A DNA stretch of 64,000 nt, from assembly GCA_950022295.1 (NCBI GenBank), contig OX465598.1:117535001-117599000 (forward strand), in the 5' to 3' direction. Of this stretch, positions 1 to 12,737 are shown one piece after another (position 1 is the first letter of the stretch; each line of letters starts with the position of its first letter). Made by a program: the position numbers and the translations under genes. The DNA is from Bromus sterilis (lineage: Eukaryota > Streptophyta > Magnoliopsida > Poales > Poaceae). The notes under the pieces were generated by a model. It did no database searches. It saw only the letters and a list, made by a program, of their open reading frames with translations, and had not been told where the DNA came from.

Positions 1-1084
1 CCTCAACTGAGATTTGGTTCACACATCCACTACATGTGACTAAAAGCTTTGCTGGAAAGGTTTTGGTGGTTGATTTCTTTTGAGGCTTGGGTCGAGAATC
101 ACTTGGTGTCATCAAGACCTGAGGGCATTGATGAAAGTAATGGTCTGGAAGACCACACTTAAAGTATACACTGTCTGAATTACTGGGAGTGGGATTACTT
201 GGCTGCACACCATCATTCCGGGGTGGAATAATGTGTTGGGGTGGATGGCATATATTGGATGGTGGTCTCTGAAGAAAGTTTTGAGGTATGGCTCTGGTTG
301 GAATCCAAATTCGGCGTTTCTGAGGGGATGAACTTGCAGAAGGAGCAAGCTCAAGAGCATGCTTGCGAGACTCTTCGAACACTTCATTGCCATGCTCAGC
401 TCTGAAGGATCTGTTGACTAAATCCTCAAAGGTGGAAAATTCAATGAGGTTGAGATCATGGCGAAGGATGGGGATAAGTCCCTTACGGAACCTTTCCTGC
501 CTTCTGGCATCGGTGGTGATCTCATCTCGGGCATAACGAGAAAGACGGTTGAACTCTCTCACATACTCATGCATGGACATCTCTCCTTGAGTCAGATTGC
601 AGAACTCTTCCTTCTTGCGCTCCATTAACTCATCCAGAATGTGGTACCCTCGAAAGGAAACACATAACTCCTGCCAAGTCACTACGTGACCATCTGGCTG
701 CATAGCAACATAGTTCTCCCACCATTGAATAGCAGCACCTTCCAGGAAGTATACCGCGAAAATAACTCGGTCATCGGGAGCAACATGTGCAGTATCAAGC
801 TTACGCTCGATGGAACGGAGCCAATCATCAGCTTCAAGGGGCTCAGAATAACATCGGAATACCGGTGGCTTGAGGAGGATGAAATCCTGAATGCTCACAA
901 CCACATTGCGATGACGTGAGGTATTCTGCTCAATGAGTTCCAATAGGCGTGTTTGATCACGTCTATTCCGCTCAGCTTCCATCATGATTTCCGCCGCAGA
1001 AGGCGGTGGTGGAGGTTCATCATCATTTTGATTCCGAACATGGTCTCGATTCCGATGAACAACACTACGATTTCCACCTGACAT
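1..1084 (-). CDS. gag: Element A gag polyprotein, partial (C-terminus beyond the window)
   Basis: Gag forms the capsid shell and binds element RNA in the cytoplasm. The frame is open from ATG at 1084 to base 1, 361 codons with no stop. The N-terminus is rich in Asn, Arg and Pro. A retrotransposon gag (capsid) domain spans roughly residues 60-230, with landmarks EADDWLRSIE, the AIQWW motif and a VREFNRLSRYA stretch. A Pro-rich linker leads to a zinc-knuckle-like segment near residues 307-320. Spacing fits CX2CX4HX4C, but the first cysteine is tyrosine (Tyr307, then Cys310, His315, Cys320). The start was chosen as the first ATG after the leader that opens the gag frame. The intact frame suggests recent activity; the altered knuckle may weaken RNA binding. 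Element E carries a related gag with a complete knuckle. Confidence 0.85.
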   Translation of the reverse strand, partial: MSGGNRSVVHRNRDHVRNQNDDEPPPPPSAAEIMMEAERNRRDQTRLLELIEQNTSRHRNVVVSIQDFILLKPPVFRCYSEPLEADDWLRSIERKLDTAHVAPDDRVIFAVYFLEGAAIQWWENYVAMQPDGHVVTWQELCVSFRGYHILDELMERKKEEFCNLTQGEMSMHEYVREFNRLSRYARDEITTDARRQERFRKGLIPILRHDLNLIEFSTFEDLVNRSFRAEHGNEVFEESRKHALELAPSASSSPQKRRIWIPTRAIPQNFLQRPPSNICHPPQHIIPPRNDGVQPSNPTPSNSDSVYFKCGLPDHYFHQCPQVLMTPSDSRPKPQKKSTTKTFPAKLLVTCSGCVNQISVE

Positions 1085-1540
1085 CCTGTGTGATAAAAAT
1101 CAACAATCAGAACAGGTTTTACGATGGAAACAAAGATAAGAGGACATGATTTAGGCGGGAAAAGATTGTAATGCATAGGCAAAGATTCATACAAACACGG
1201 GATAAATCCGGCAGCATAACGGCTACACCGGGATGGAAAACAAGACAACCTCGAGGAGATTGATAAGAACTTCCTCAAGGAACTCAAAACACGAAGACTC
1301 TGGACTACCACAAATGTCCTACGGCTACAAGGAAGCACTCAACGCGATGTTCTAGTAAGACATAGATGAGCCTAGTCCTATCATCCCGTAGAAAAGATAA
1401 GGTGACCAAGAACTCAGATCGATGAGGGTAAGGAGAAAAAGAAGCCTTACGTTGTTCCCTTATACCCAGAGTAACTATATAACTATAGAATGCTAGACTC
1501 GACTTCGACCAAGGGTTGAATAATCCTACAGACAGTCCTG

Positions 1541-1551
1541 CTCTGATACCA
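1541..1551 (-). other. Primer-binding site of element A (tRNA-Met type)
   Basis: On the minus strand this reads TGGTATCAGAG, the standard plant site complementary to initiator tRNA-Met. It lies just inside the LTR and sets element orientation. The 456 bases between it and gag (1085-1540) are leader; I see no supported gene there. Confidence 0.85.
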
Positions 1552-4500
1552 GGTCCGTCGGGACCCGGAATATGCTTATGTAATTCCAGTCACAATGCAA
1601 TCACATGGAGAGCCGAGAGCCGTACCCACTTGTCTAAGCAGACAAGGCCAAGCACAAAACACTCTCGGAAAGCATCGCACGTGAGGGGCATCCCATCCAG
1701 GCCGGATGATCAACTGAGATGGGTCCTCATCGTCCGCTCACAAGTCTAAATGCTTATGGGTGGTGAATCCCACACTCATAGACAAGTCGCCTCAACCATG
1801 TTATCGATTGAATCCTAACTCTTACATAGACTTACTCCAACCCGATCACTTAGTCGGGGTCTAGGGAGGGCTCGATCATACAACAAAGTGTGCACGTGAC
1901 AGAGTCACGAGCAATCGCATCGCGATGCCCCAAGCTGCGCACATCTAAGGGCCACTTGGTGTATAAAATACCGCCAGCCAGATCAAAACTAAGGTCTCGA
2001 AAACCCATACTAAGACATGCATGTTATAATCATACACGCAACACACATGTCTAGAATGAACAGCAGGTATCATCACATAACTCTACAAAGTAATTCTTTA
2101 TTGACTTACACATAGAGTACACAAAGATCACATGTCTGTTATCAACATTACATCATACAACGGAAGCAAATTAGGTCTAAGTACAGACAAGTTTAACAAA
2201 TGGCTTAGAGAAGCCTTGTAAACATACATGCCCTTCCACGAGGGACCAGACTGCTGTCTGGAACTATACTAGCTTAGTCAACGTCGAGCTTTAGGTCGGT
2301 GACTCCATCGGGGTCTGGGTTTCCATCTAAAACATAGAATAAGCAAACGTGAGTACAAAGTCGTACTCAGCAAGACTTACATCATAACTATACTACTCAT
2401 GCTCAAGTTTCAACGTAAAGGAGGTGGGGTTCAACATGCAGAAGTGTCAGCTTTGACTTGGCTAGTCCTGAACTACGAGTACCAGACTTTGAGGTAAGAA
2501 GCGTACATGAGTCCACTACCAAGTCTCCAACCAATACACCACTATGGATACTTCCTCGACTTCCCCACGAGGAATCCCACCATAGCACGCACGCTTATCT
2601 TGCGAGTTTTATAGGTATCCATTCAAGTTGTCTAATAATCAGGTACAGGTTCCAAGTAGTCCATGACCGCGGACGCGGCTATTCGAATAGTTTTGTTAAC
2701 CTTGCAAGGGTGTAAAGTACACACACATGTCCATCGGTTACCGCCTTTTGCTCGCCACCGTTCAAGAGGTGACAGCGAGGATGTTCACCACGACACTTCG
2801 CTCACAACCGGTCTATTCCAGGATTCGACTATGTGAGTTGCCTCCGCTCGAGAGCCCGGCCGGATCAACGAAACGGACTCAAAAAATGCAAGTGACCGAG
2901 ACGCCACCTTTGGCAGATGGTTTTCCTGCCTCACAGGTGCACCCACATATCTATATGATGCAACCATTCCTTCGTTCTTTTTCTATGCACATGCCAAAAG
3001 GAAAGCCCGAACTAATGTGACTCCTGGACGTCAACACGGATCAAGGTACTAGGCCGAGAGGGGTCAGTGAGCCCAATGTGTGGTTGTACTCTTTGTCTTG
3101 GATTACCATACAAGAACTCGATGCTTAAGGCGGTGTTCAACGAGACAACCCACTGTATACTCCTACACAACCTCTCATCGTTCACCTTGTATTAGGGTGT
3201 ATTCACCAACACGTTATCATCAGCATCAATGTGATCATCCATCCCGACTCACATTCAATGTAACCTCACTCTACCACTAAGCAGCAATAAGAAGTAACAT
3301 TTGTAGGGGCCACATGCTCATCATTCAACTCCTATATCTGCTAGGATTGTGGTTTGCTTAATACGGTGAAAAAATGATAGGCCATGCATCGGAATGGGTT
3401 CAACTATGCGAAAGAACGTGTCTCGGTGATCTCCTAAACATGCATAAGCGAGATTGAGAGGGAAGTAGGATTTTATAGACATGATCAATGGGGTTTGCTT
3501 GCCTTGCTGACGATACACGGGTCTTAACGGTGGTCTTCTTCTTCGGGGGTGATCACCATCTCGGCAAAGCTGTTATCGTCACAATCATCAACAAAGGGCG
3601 AACAACTTCGGAAGTAAATGCACAAGCACATGTTAAGTGGTTCCATGATGTAAAAGGTACTGGTTTGTGGCAAATTCAATTTAATTGAAGTGTATTGCAA
3701 AAGATTTGCAAATTCAAACTTCAAATTTGAATTCAATATAATCCATATGCATATTTTCTACTGTTCCCCCATTTTAAATTGGGAAAACATAAAAACAAAT
3801 TGCATATTCTTAATCCTTTCATTTTTCTGATAATTTTTCATATATTACTTATTAAATATGGAGTTAATATGAATTTTCTATGAATTTCCAAAGTTTAAAT
3901 GATTTTCTGTAATTTTCTGATTTTCTTTTTAATCTGGAAATTGGTTTATTGCATCATGCTGATGTAAGCATGACATCAGGGGTGGTCTGACAGGTGGGGC
4001 CCTGTGGTTAGTCATAGTGGGGGTTAACCCCGGTTTAATTAAATATCTTGATTAATTAAAGGGCACGGGGCCCACACGTCAGTGACTGAGTAGGGGGATT
4101 AGGGCCCTAATCAAGTGGCCACGTCGGCGGGCTGCCGGCGTTGAGCCGCCGGTGCCATCCGAGACGGCGGCGTGCTCCTGGACGGCGGATCCGGGCACGA
4201 ATCGGAGCGCCGCGACCACCAGGAGACGTAGCACGCACGCGTGCGTCTCCCTGGCAAGTCAGGCGTCACCGGGGAGGTCAAGGGCGACGACGGCGAGCGG
4301 CGGGGCGGCTACCCAAGATGGCCACGACGGGGAAGAGGCTACGGGGCGAGGAACAGAGCACGTGATAGGAGGAAAATGACTGCGTGCTCACCCTGAGAGC
4401 AGAGGCGGGGCCGGGGAGGCCGGAGGAGCGTCTGCGGCGACGTATTTGCCGGCGAAGACCCCACAGACGTGGCGTGGAACGGGGTCGATGGCGTCGTCCT

Positions 4501-5376
4501 GGGGGCCGCTGGGATCGATTCCTCGCGCTTGAAGACGAAGGCGAGCACGGGGAAGACGCTGGACACGACGGTGGAGCTTCTAGTCGCCGTTGGCCACGAC
4601 GGTGGAGCTTCGAGTCGCCGTTGGCCATGACTGCGCTCTACGGTGGCCGGCGGGGAGCTTCTACTGCGCGCGGGAATGATGACGAGGAGGAAGGGGGGCA
4701 AGCCAGAGGACGACGGGAATGGAGGAGGAGGCCCTAGGCGTGTCCACGGTGAGAGGGTAAGTACGGGGAGGCCGCGAGGGACGTGGCGACAACGGCGTCG
4801 TCGGCATGCCGGGCACGCAGCTATGTGCTCGTGCCCGGGGTAGACGACAAGGGGGTGGCGGCTGGGCTGGGCTGGGGTTCAGTTAGTTGGGCCCGAGGCC
4901 ATAGGGGGTGGGCTGGGATTCCTTTTCTATTTTCTTTCTGTTTCTGTTTTCTGTTTTCTTTTTCTTCTTTTGTTTTGCTCTGGTAAAAATACCAAGGCAT
5001 TTTATAAAAATGCCCAAATAGTTTAAAAGACTTGGGTGACCAGTAGCAAACCACACCCAAGTTATGGGCATTTTTGAAATTCAACACATTTGAATTTCAA
5101 ATCAAATAGGGGTCAAATTTAATTTCCAGGGCACATTTTGAATTTTTGAATATTCCATGGGCATTGGAATGAACCCAAACCACTTTTAAAATGATCACCA
5201 TCATTTATAGGAATTTTCCAAATATTCAAATGATTTTTGGAAAAAGATTTTTATCTAGCCATTTGAATTAATTTCTCAGGGCTTTCTTTTCCCCATTTTT
5301 GAATTTCTTTTGAAATTTTCACATCATGCAAAGGGGCACTTGATCCCTAGCACATACCTAAACTTGGGTTGTGACA
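1552..5376 (-). repeat. 5' LTR of element A, about 3.8 kb
   Basis: The long terminal repeat runs from the TGTCACAACCC end at 5376 to just outside the primer site; the inner edge is uncertain within about 1552-1573. It has an AT-rich outer part (about 4880-5376), a GC-rich block (about 4080-4880) where many long frames are only stop-poor GC-rich DNA, and a long inner part that includes an AT-rich stretch near 3690-3960. The other LTR copy is outside the window, so divergence cannot be measured. The LTRs of elements E and F share the same layout of a TGTNACANCCC start, GC-rich block and long inner part. Confidence 0.75.
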
Positions 5377-7278
5377 TCTATAGGAATGCCTCTGCCAGGA
5401 GCAGTATGTGCAATGATCAAGCGCAACATGCAGCAAAAATATGAATAGCGGGCAAAGCCCAACTACATGCAGGCTATGAGATCATGCAAGGTAATATGAA
5501 AATGAAGGATAAGTCATATGAACATGAAGAAAAATGGATGTTGCATGGCAATGTATCTCAAAAAGGCTATGGAAATGCCTTGTAGGTAGGTATGGTGGCT
5601 GTTTTGAGGAAAGATATAAGGAGGCTTATGATGACAGAGCGTATCATGCCAAGGGTTTGGATGCACCGGCGAAGTATGCGCCAACTCTCGAGGTGAGAAA
5701 AGGGCAATGCACGGTACCGAAGAGGCTAGCAAAATATGGGTGGTGGAAGTGTCAACTTTCAAATACTCACATTAGTCCGAAGAACCCATGCACTTATTAT
5801 CGGTAACTCTCAATCTAAACAGGAGGTTAACAAAGAGACAAGTACCCCGAGGAGGAGTGTATGGGGGTTGGTTATCCTTGCGCATCCTCGACTCATGGTA
5901 CGTGAGTGTACTCTAATATTCGACCCCTCCAGAGATTAGTGATCCATCTAGTAGCTAGAGTTCTCAACAGGGTTTAGGTTTTCGAAAATCACACGGATTA
6001 CCCAAAATACGACATCTATCACTAATAGGCTAAAGCTCTTGACACCATAAGTTCAAACATTACTTAAGTCAATACCTCAAAACTATTGCAAGTTACTACT
6101 ACAAAGAGAATAGCAACTTCAACAACCTACTTTCTAGTCAAGACACAAAACTCAGTGCAACAGGAAAACTCTCTAAAAAAGATAAGCATGCAAACTATAG
6201 AAAGTTCAATCCTGGACCAATTAAAAGCTCTAGAAGAAAACTCTAAAGCACACGAACTAAACAGGGCAGCAGCTAAGAAAAGATATAGAACAACTCACAG
6301 CAAAGAATAAGCATGAAAATCCTATGAGGTGTTCTAGTTTAAAGCGGAGCGTGTATCTCTCCCAATCAAGCATGTTAGGTTCCGACATTGTAATGACCAG
6401 CAAACAAAAGAAAACTAAAACTAAACTAAGAGCAAAGATGCTCCAAGAACAGCACATAACATGTGAAGCAATAAAAATATAGTGTGGAGAAGGACGAACT
6501 GATGATTGTTGATGAAGAAGGGGATGCACGGGGGCATCCCCAAGCTTAGACGCTTGACTCTTCTGGAATATTTCTTGCGGGTTCCCGACGCATCCCCAAG
6601 CTTAAGCTTTTGACACTCCTAAATCTTCTTTCATCATCTTCCTTCCTAGACTTGAAAACTTCCTTCACACAAAACTTCTCATAAACTTATTAGAGCGGTT
6701 AGTACACATTTGGATAATCTGCCAAAACTGGACAGATTGTAAAGATTGATTTTTCAGGTGCACTTATGTAGCTCAAATAAGAAATCTCAAAACATATGGC
6801 AGGTTAACAATTGTATAGATCATGTTTTGTAAAAAATTCAGCTCAAAAAGTTGAACTGGTGATTTTTAAAGATTTTTTCAATGAAGCAAACAGAATCTGT
6901 TTTCTGGACAGCATGTCATAACTTTTGCTTCCCCCACCATATGAGGCTAGAAATTGGCACAAAACTTGAAAAATAAAGATACAATGGTGTTGCTATAGTA
7001 GTAAAAACATCCAAGACACAACAAAAGCAAAAAAGAAACCTAATCAGTTTTGGGTTGCCTCCCAGAAGCGCTTCTTTAAAGCCATTAGCTAGGCATGAGT
7101 GTAACGATGTTCACAAAAGAATAAGAGTTGAAGAACAAAAGAGAGCATCAAAGGAGCAAAGACAAACCACATTTAAGTTTAACATTCTTCCTATGCATGG
7201 GCAAATTGTAGGAAAATAAATAAATGAAGCACAAAGCAACAAGCATAGAAAGGTAAAATATGAGCACCTTCAAGATTT

Positions 7279-8322
7279 TCAACATGGAGAGGGGTGTTTT
7301 CCTAACATGAAAATTTCTATAACCATATTTCCCTCTCTCATAATATTTTCAGTACTATCATGAACAAACTCAACAATATAATTATCACACAAAGCATGCT
7401 TTTCATGATCTACTAGCACATAATCATGTAGACTTTCTAAGCAAACCTCATCATCATTAAGAACATCCATAGTAGGAAAAAATAGTGGTTTATCATAATA
7501 TTTGTCAAAATATCAAGGGTTATCATTAATAACAGTAGTAAAATCATCCTTGCAAGTTTCATTCATAAGGGCATCATGGCCACAAGCATCAATTTCATCA
7601 AAAAGTGATATTTAAAAATAATCCATTGGATCATAGCAATCAATATAGCATTCATCCTCCTTTGTTAAGCATGGAGGGCAATCATATAAAGTAAGAGTCA
7701 AAGAGTTACTCTTATTAGTAGGTAGAGATGGGTAGCTACTCCATTCTTCCTCCTTTTGTTCGTCACACTCCTCCTATTTTTCATCCAAGGAGCATTCAAT
7801 TTCAGCAATTTCTTTTTCCATAGAGTCCTGCAAAGCATTAGTCTCTTCCTCTTGTGGAGAGAACCTTTTGAGATAGTCAGTAATATAATAATTATCATTA
7901 AAATCCTCAAAGTAATAATTAAGTATTTCAAGACTTTCGGATTTTTAAGGGGCATCATCAATATTTTCAACAAAGGAAGCAATTTCATAGGCACCCATAA
8001 AGACAAAAAATTCTTCTATTTGTTCTGCATCATAAAAATAATAGTTTTTCTTGGCATAAGAAGCTAAGGTTTCATCATCATTGTACTCACATTGGAAATC
8101 AAGGTGCGTGTGCCTCATAAAGCAACAAGATTCATCCCTGCAGAAAGATATATCATATATTGAGCACAAGTTTCTAGCATAGTCATACAATTTATGTATT
8201 AGTCCCCATGAGTGTATCCCTTTTTGAGGAAGGCCGTATTCCTTGTAATATTTTTGTTGATCCTTAGTGAATCCGCCTTGCCAGTAAGATCTAGTCTCTA
8301 AGAAAGTAGCCACTAGTAGCAA
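7279..8322 (-). pseudogene. Decayed unknown ORF of element B (homologue of the Y ORF)
   Basis: On the minus strand a reading frame begins near 8322 and is open to 7945, then continues with several stop codons to about 7279. Its last part (7470-7279) shares the pattern of an acidic protein with repeated HDYVLVDHEK-like and CDNYIVEFVHD-like stretches seen intact in element Y (31521-32261). Codons rich in Asp, Glu, Tyr and Asn give an acidic product with no recognised catalytic motif. The order primer site, this ORF, long 3' region is the same in B and Y. The function is unknown. The decay means B probably makes no product. The open segment at 8322 starts with a non-ATG codon, so the true start is unclear. 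Confidence 0.55.
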
Positions 8323-8377
8323 ACTGAGTAATAAGAAAAAGTGTACTTATCAAGTGAACTTATAAGTAAAGCTATGC

Positions 8378-8395
8378 ACCCCCGCAGCGGCGCCA
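8378..8395 (-). other. Primer-binding site of element B
   Basis: On the minus strand this reads TGGCGCCGCTGCGGGGGT, a variant of the tRNA-Asp-type site used by Athila-like plant elements. It lies 11 bases inside the LTR end. Confidence 0.75.
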
Positions 8396-8406
8396 CAAAA
8401 TAGTCT

Positions 8407-9564
8407 TGATAAACCTCAAGTGTAGGGGATCGCAACAGTCTTCGCGGGTAACAGTAACCAAATTTATTGATTCGACACAAGGGGAGCCAAAGAATACTTA
8501 TAAGCCTTAGCAGTTGAGTTGTCAATTCAACCACACCTGAAAAAGCACTAGACAAGATATTTAGTAGCAACGGTGTGTTGATGGGTGTAGCCTTTAAGAC
8601 TTCCCCAATCACCAACACCACAAAGTAGTAACCAAATAGTAGGAGCAGCAAAGAAAGTAAAAGTAACAACGAAGGAAATGGAGGTGAAAGATTGACCGGG
8701 GCTCAAGGTTTCACTAGTGGTATCTCTCTAGGTAAAAGAATAAGGTGTTGGGTGCACAAATTACAGTTGGGCAATTGACAGAATTGCACTAACTCTAGCC
8801 AAAGAACAAACTACATCATCCTAGTATAAGAACCAAACTTAGGCATGTGTTCCGTATGTAGTTGTACGTGCTTGCAATAAGAACTTTGCACAACATCTTT
8901 TGTCCTACCATCCCGCTATGAACGTGCCACTTAGGGAACTTATGGAGATTAAGGTGCTCCTGTCAAAGAGTACTGGAACAAAGCATTAACACTCTATGAA
9001 CACATGTGATCCTCAAATTATAGCCCATCCCCTTTGGTGTCCCAAGCTGTCACCATTGGGATCGCCGGTTCCGGACTATAATAGGTGCATACAACCGTAG
9101 ATAAGATCTAGAACAACAATTATAATCATGCAACCATAACGTGCTCAGATCTGAGATGATGCTACTCGTGCACTAGTAACAAGCATTAAGAACAAAAAAT
9201 TGCAGCACCAATAATTCATAAACCTCTTAGGACCGAATAAGGTAACAATTCATCGGATCCCAACAAACACAACACCAATTACATCATATGGATCTCAATC
9301 ATGTAGGGCAACTTATGAGAACTTTGTATTGAAGATCTAGGGGGAGAGAATTCCACGTAGCTACTGCCAAGAACCTGTAGTCCAAGGAGAAACTACTCAA
9401 GAAGCATCATGGTGGGAAGAAGAGTTGATGAAGATGGCCCCGGGGGCCAAGGCCCTCTCCGGCAGGGTGCCGGAGCAGGATCCTGGTGACCCTAGAAGCA
9501 TGGCAAAGTCACAAAAATCATGCATGGCACAAGCAGAAATTATGGATACGTTTGGGACGTATCA
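8407..9564 (-). repeat. 5' LTR of element B, 1158 bp
   Basis: On the minus strand it starts TGATACGTCCCAAACGTATC at 9564 and ends TTATCA at 8407. It shares its first 100 or so bases with the LTRs of X, Y and the solo LTR but is about 500 bp shorter than the 1659 bp X-type LTR. Part of the shared CGGCAGGGTGCCGG segment remains near 9460-9475. Confidence 0.75.
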
Positions 9565-9644
9565 ATTCTCCAGATCGGCGTTGGATTTGCCGAGCTTCCA
9601 CTTCATCTTGGGGGGGTGCCGTCCACCAAAAAAAATCTGATTGG

Positions 9645-11078
9645 TTATGCCCATGAGGATGCAACAACAATTACCATTACCGCAAATGCTTCTGGTTCTG
9701 GCTGTTCGGCTTCTACTACTGGAAGCTCGGAGGAGGAGGAGCTGATTGCATCTTGCATGACCACCTCAGTCCCCGAGCTGACGACAGCAGCCCCTGGTTC
9801 GCAATCGGCAGCCCCTGGTGCGGCCGAATGCTTCTCCAATTTTTGCTTCTTGGCCAGTTTTTGTGCTTCAAGCTCTGCCATCTTCAGGTTGGCCGGAATA
9901 AAGATTGACATTGATTCTGGGGAAGGCTTGATAGATGGCTTTTGGATGTTGTCCAAAGACACTCCTGGTGGAATCTCCTTTCTAGTGGATCCCAATTTGG
10001 ACAGTGCATCTGCTGCTTCATTTTCAGCTCGGGGAACATGATGGAACTCGCACCCTTCGAAGAAACCAGATAGCTTCTGCACCAGGAATCTGTAGCTTGC
10101 CATATTTGCATCTTTTGCATCCCAAGTGCCAGTGAATTGCTACGCCACCAGATCGGAATCTCCATAACACAAATTCCGCCGAATGTCGATCTCTTTGGCG
10201 AATCGGATACCATGAACCAATGCTTCGTACTCAGCCACATTGTTTGATGCTGCAAAATGGATCTGCGGTACGTACTTGATCTTGTCACCCTTTGGAGAGG
10301 TGAGAATAATGCCAGCCCCTAGTCCGGTCATCATCTTGGAACCATCGAAATGCATTTGCCAGAACTGAGAATCCGGACAGGGGGCTCATATTGGGTTTCT
10401 GCCCAATCAGCAAGGAAATCTGCCAATGCTTGGGACTTGACTGCAGTGCGCGGCTCATACTTGATTCCATGAGTTGAATTTTGAATGGCCCATTTTTCCA
10501 CCCTGCCGGATGCATCCCGATTGCCTATGGTTTCTGCCAGCGGTGCCGAGCTGACAACTGTGATCAGGTGCTCTTGGAAGTAGGGCTTCAACTTCTTTGC
10601 CGCCATATACACACCATAGCACATCTTCTGGTAGTAAGGGTAGTTTTTCTTGGAGGTCGAGAGCACTTCACTAACCTCTGAACCAACTGTGCCCTGTCCT
10701 TTTCAGGACGCTCGACCACCATGACAATACTAATCACCCGAGTGGTTGCTGCAATGTATAACATCATTGGCTCTTTCTCAATCGGAGCTGCTAGCACTGG
10801 AGCAGTAGATAGCATGCGCTTGAGCTGCTTGAATGCTTCGTCTTCTTGTGGCGTCCAGGTGAACTTATTCGTCTTCTTCATCAGCTGATATAAAGGAATT
10901 TCCTTCTAACCCAACCGACTGAGGAATCGGCTAAGCGATGCCAAGCATCCAGTGAACTTCTGAACATCTTTGAGATTTTTGGGCTTGTTCATCCGCTCGA
11001 TTGTTGCAATCTTCTCAGGGTTACACTAGATTCCTCTCTCGGAGACCAAGAATCCGAGCAACTTGCTGGCTGGCACGC
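9645..11078 (-). pseudogene. pol: Element Z pol: end of reverse transcriptase and RNase H (decayed)
   Basis: On the minus strand this continues the reverse transcriptase connection region (about 11078-10882) into RNase H. RNase H landmarks are MHFDGSK near 10355, NNVAEYEAL near 10240 and YGDSDLV near 10150, then a NEAADALSKLG stretch near 10020. These carry the acidic catalytic residues that cut RNA in RNA-DNA hybrids. The frame shifts at least twice, near 10600-10670 and 10290-10355, and has internal stops, so no full enzyme is made. After RNase H the product has a Pro/Glu/Ala-rich spacer to a stop at 9645. Integrase should follow but B is inserted at 9564. Long plus-strand frames here (9520-10041) are antisense shadows. 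Confidence 0.8.
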
Positions 11079-12737
11079 TGATACGGTGAGGATAGTTCTC
11101 TCACTCCTCGTTGGTTACCCCAAGTGGAAGGTGAGATGTAGCGTAGCAGCAAATTTCCCCTATGTAGAGGATAGGGTTTGTCTCCCGTAGGACTCGCAGA
11201 AATACAAGAAGGTGGTAAAGTGAACAATGGCGCCGTTCACAACCCGAGGTTGCTTACTTCACCTGGACATGCACACACAGAAAATAACTTGCTCCCAACG
11301 AGTACAGAGTAGTTGTCAATTCCTCCGGCCTTGCTATTTACAAAGGATCAACGCAAGAGATAATAATAGTGGCAACTGAAAGTAAGAACTAAAAGTAAAT
11401 TGAAGGTGTAAATATGGACCGGGGTCCCGTGATGTTCACTAGTGATGTCTCTCTCCCAAAAGACGATAAAAGTGCTAGCGAGGTAAACAAATCACAGTTG
11501 GGCAATTGATAGGATTATAAACACACTACAATGCTAACTACGCTACAAAAGAAAGGAAGAGGCTCAAAAGCAATGGGAAGTACGCCAAGGTAAGTAGACC
11601 GAAATTCATCTGCATCTACTATGAATCATCCACCTTGAGATATCTATCCAGAACATCTCGCTGGTATTAAGTTGCGAATCGCACCCAAAGTGTAAACTCA
11701 AAGCAAAAGACAACTACATTAAAAGAACTATGCATAAAGTAAACAATCCTTGCACCCACAAGTACAAGCACCATTGTTTTATCCGTGATGCCAACAACAC
11801 ATCCCCTAGTCTCATGTTTCTGTCACTCAAGCTAGACATCATGGGGCTGAACCCATAATCAAGCATAACGCTCCCTCTTGGAGTTGCAACAAATCACTTC
11901 GCCAAAGTAAAATATGGCAACGGAGAACATGCAAGAATTTACTAAAGAACACAAATACAAAAGAGAACCAAATATATAACTCATCACAATCTGAACATAA
12001 TCTCATAATCCATCAGATCCCAGCAAACTCAGCATAGCAACACAGAAAATTACAAAAGTGCCTCGATCATGTGAGGTAGCTCACGAGGTCTCGAAAGTGG
12101 AAGCACAAAGAGGGGAGGAGAACATCACATGGCTACTGGTCACGGACCCATGGTCCAAGGGGGACTACTCACAGCACATTCGGGAGGCGTCCATGGCGAT
12201 GGATGGTCTCCCGTAGGGGATTCCTCCTTCCGGCAGGGTGCCGGGGCGGCTTCTCCTGGCATCCCCGATCTTGAAACGGCGGCGGCGGCGGAACAGAGAG
12301 GAGAACAGAGAGGAGAACGGGAATAGCAGATCGATCTTAGGGGTTTCCATCACGGGGGGTAAATATAGGCCAAAGGGGGCACCGAGAGGGGCCACAGGGC
12401 AGCCAAGAGGACTCCTGGCGTGACCTAGGGTGGGGCCGCGCCAGGGACCCTCCTGGGGCCCTGGTCGGTCCACCCCCTTCCTTCCTTGGTGATTCGGGAA
12501 GCTTCCGGGTCGCTGATTTTTTATATAATTTTTTCGGGATTTATTTGGCACTTTTAATGGCCGGAAAACCTGAAATACAAAAACAGCAAAAAACAGGAAC
12601 TGGCAACTGGGTGCACTGAGTTAATAGGTTAGTCCAAATATGATAAGAAGTGTATTAAAGTTCAAGCAAAACATGGTAAAGTCACACAAATCATGCATGG
12701 AGCAAGCAGAAATTATAGATACGTTTGGGACGTATCA
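11079..12737 (-). repeat. Solo LTR of the X family, 1659 bp, TSD CACGC
   Basis: An isolated LTR on the minus strand starts TGATACGTCCCAAACGTATC at 12737 and ends CACCGTATCA at 11079. It is flanked by perfect 5-base target-site copies CACGC (11074-11078 and 12738-12742). It has exactly the length of the X 5' LTR (34381-36039) and the two match closely by eye over the parts I compared. No internal region is present, the usual trace of recombination between the two LTRs of one element. It splits the reverse transcriptase of Z. Confidence 0.95.

Larger units (their letters stand above)
1..5376 (-). mobile_element. Element A: Ty3/gypsy LTR retrotransposon (chromovirus-like), 5' part
   Basis: Read on the minus strand, this is the 5' half of a Ty3/gypsy element: 5' LTR (5376 down to about 1552), a primer-binding site like the 3' end of initiator tRNA-Met (1551-1541), a leader, then gag running off the window at base 1. 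Pol and the 3' LTR must lie left of the window. The LTR starts TGTCACAACCC at 5376. The DNA to its right (from about 5385) matches the internal region of element B, so A is inserted in B. The left target-site copy is outside the window. Order of parts and LTR length suit a Tekay/Del-type chromovirus, an inference from the gag pattern. Confidence 0.85.
5377..9564 (-). mobile_element. Element B: non-autonomous Athila-like LTR element, 5' part
   Basis: Read on the minus strand, B has a 5' LTR (9564 to 8407), a tRNA-Asp-type primer site, a decayed ORF related to that of element Y, and a long 3' non-coding region that runs into element A at 5376. Stretches 5390-7100 match 29740-31500 of Y and, inverted, 37040-38890 of X. 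These include the GGGGCATCCCCAAGCTT stretch near 6531-6547 and the segment around 7050-7090 that begins the 3' region. No protease, reverse transcriptase or integrase is seen, so B would need helper enzymes. The rest of B, including its 3' LTR, lies left of A outside the window. B is inserted in element Z; the paired target-site copy is outside the window. Confidence 0.75.

Noticed and set aside
982..1338. 118-codon minus-strand frame overlapping the A gag start
   Set aside because: Covers the leader and the gag N-terminus in another phase; gag has the recognisable domain.
4141..4843. GC-rich segment as a host CpG-island promoter or exon
   Set aside because: It lies within the LTR of element A, and similar GC-rich blocks occupy the same place in the LTRs of E and F.
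9520..10041. 173-codon plus-strand frame
   Set aside because: Antisense shadow of the Z RNase H region, which has clear motifs on the minus strand.
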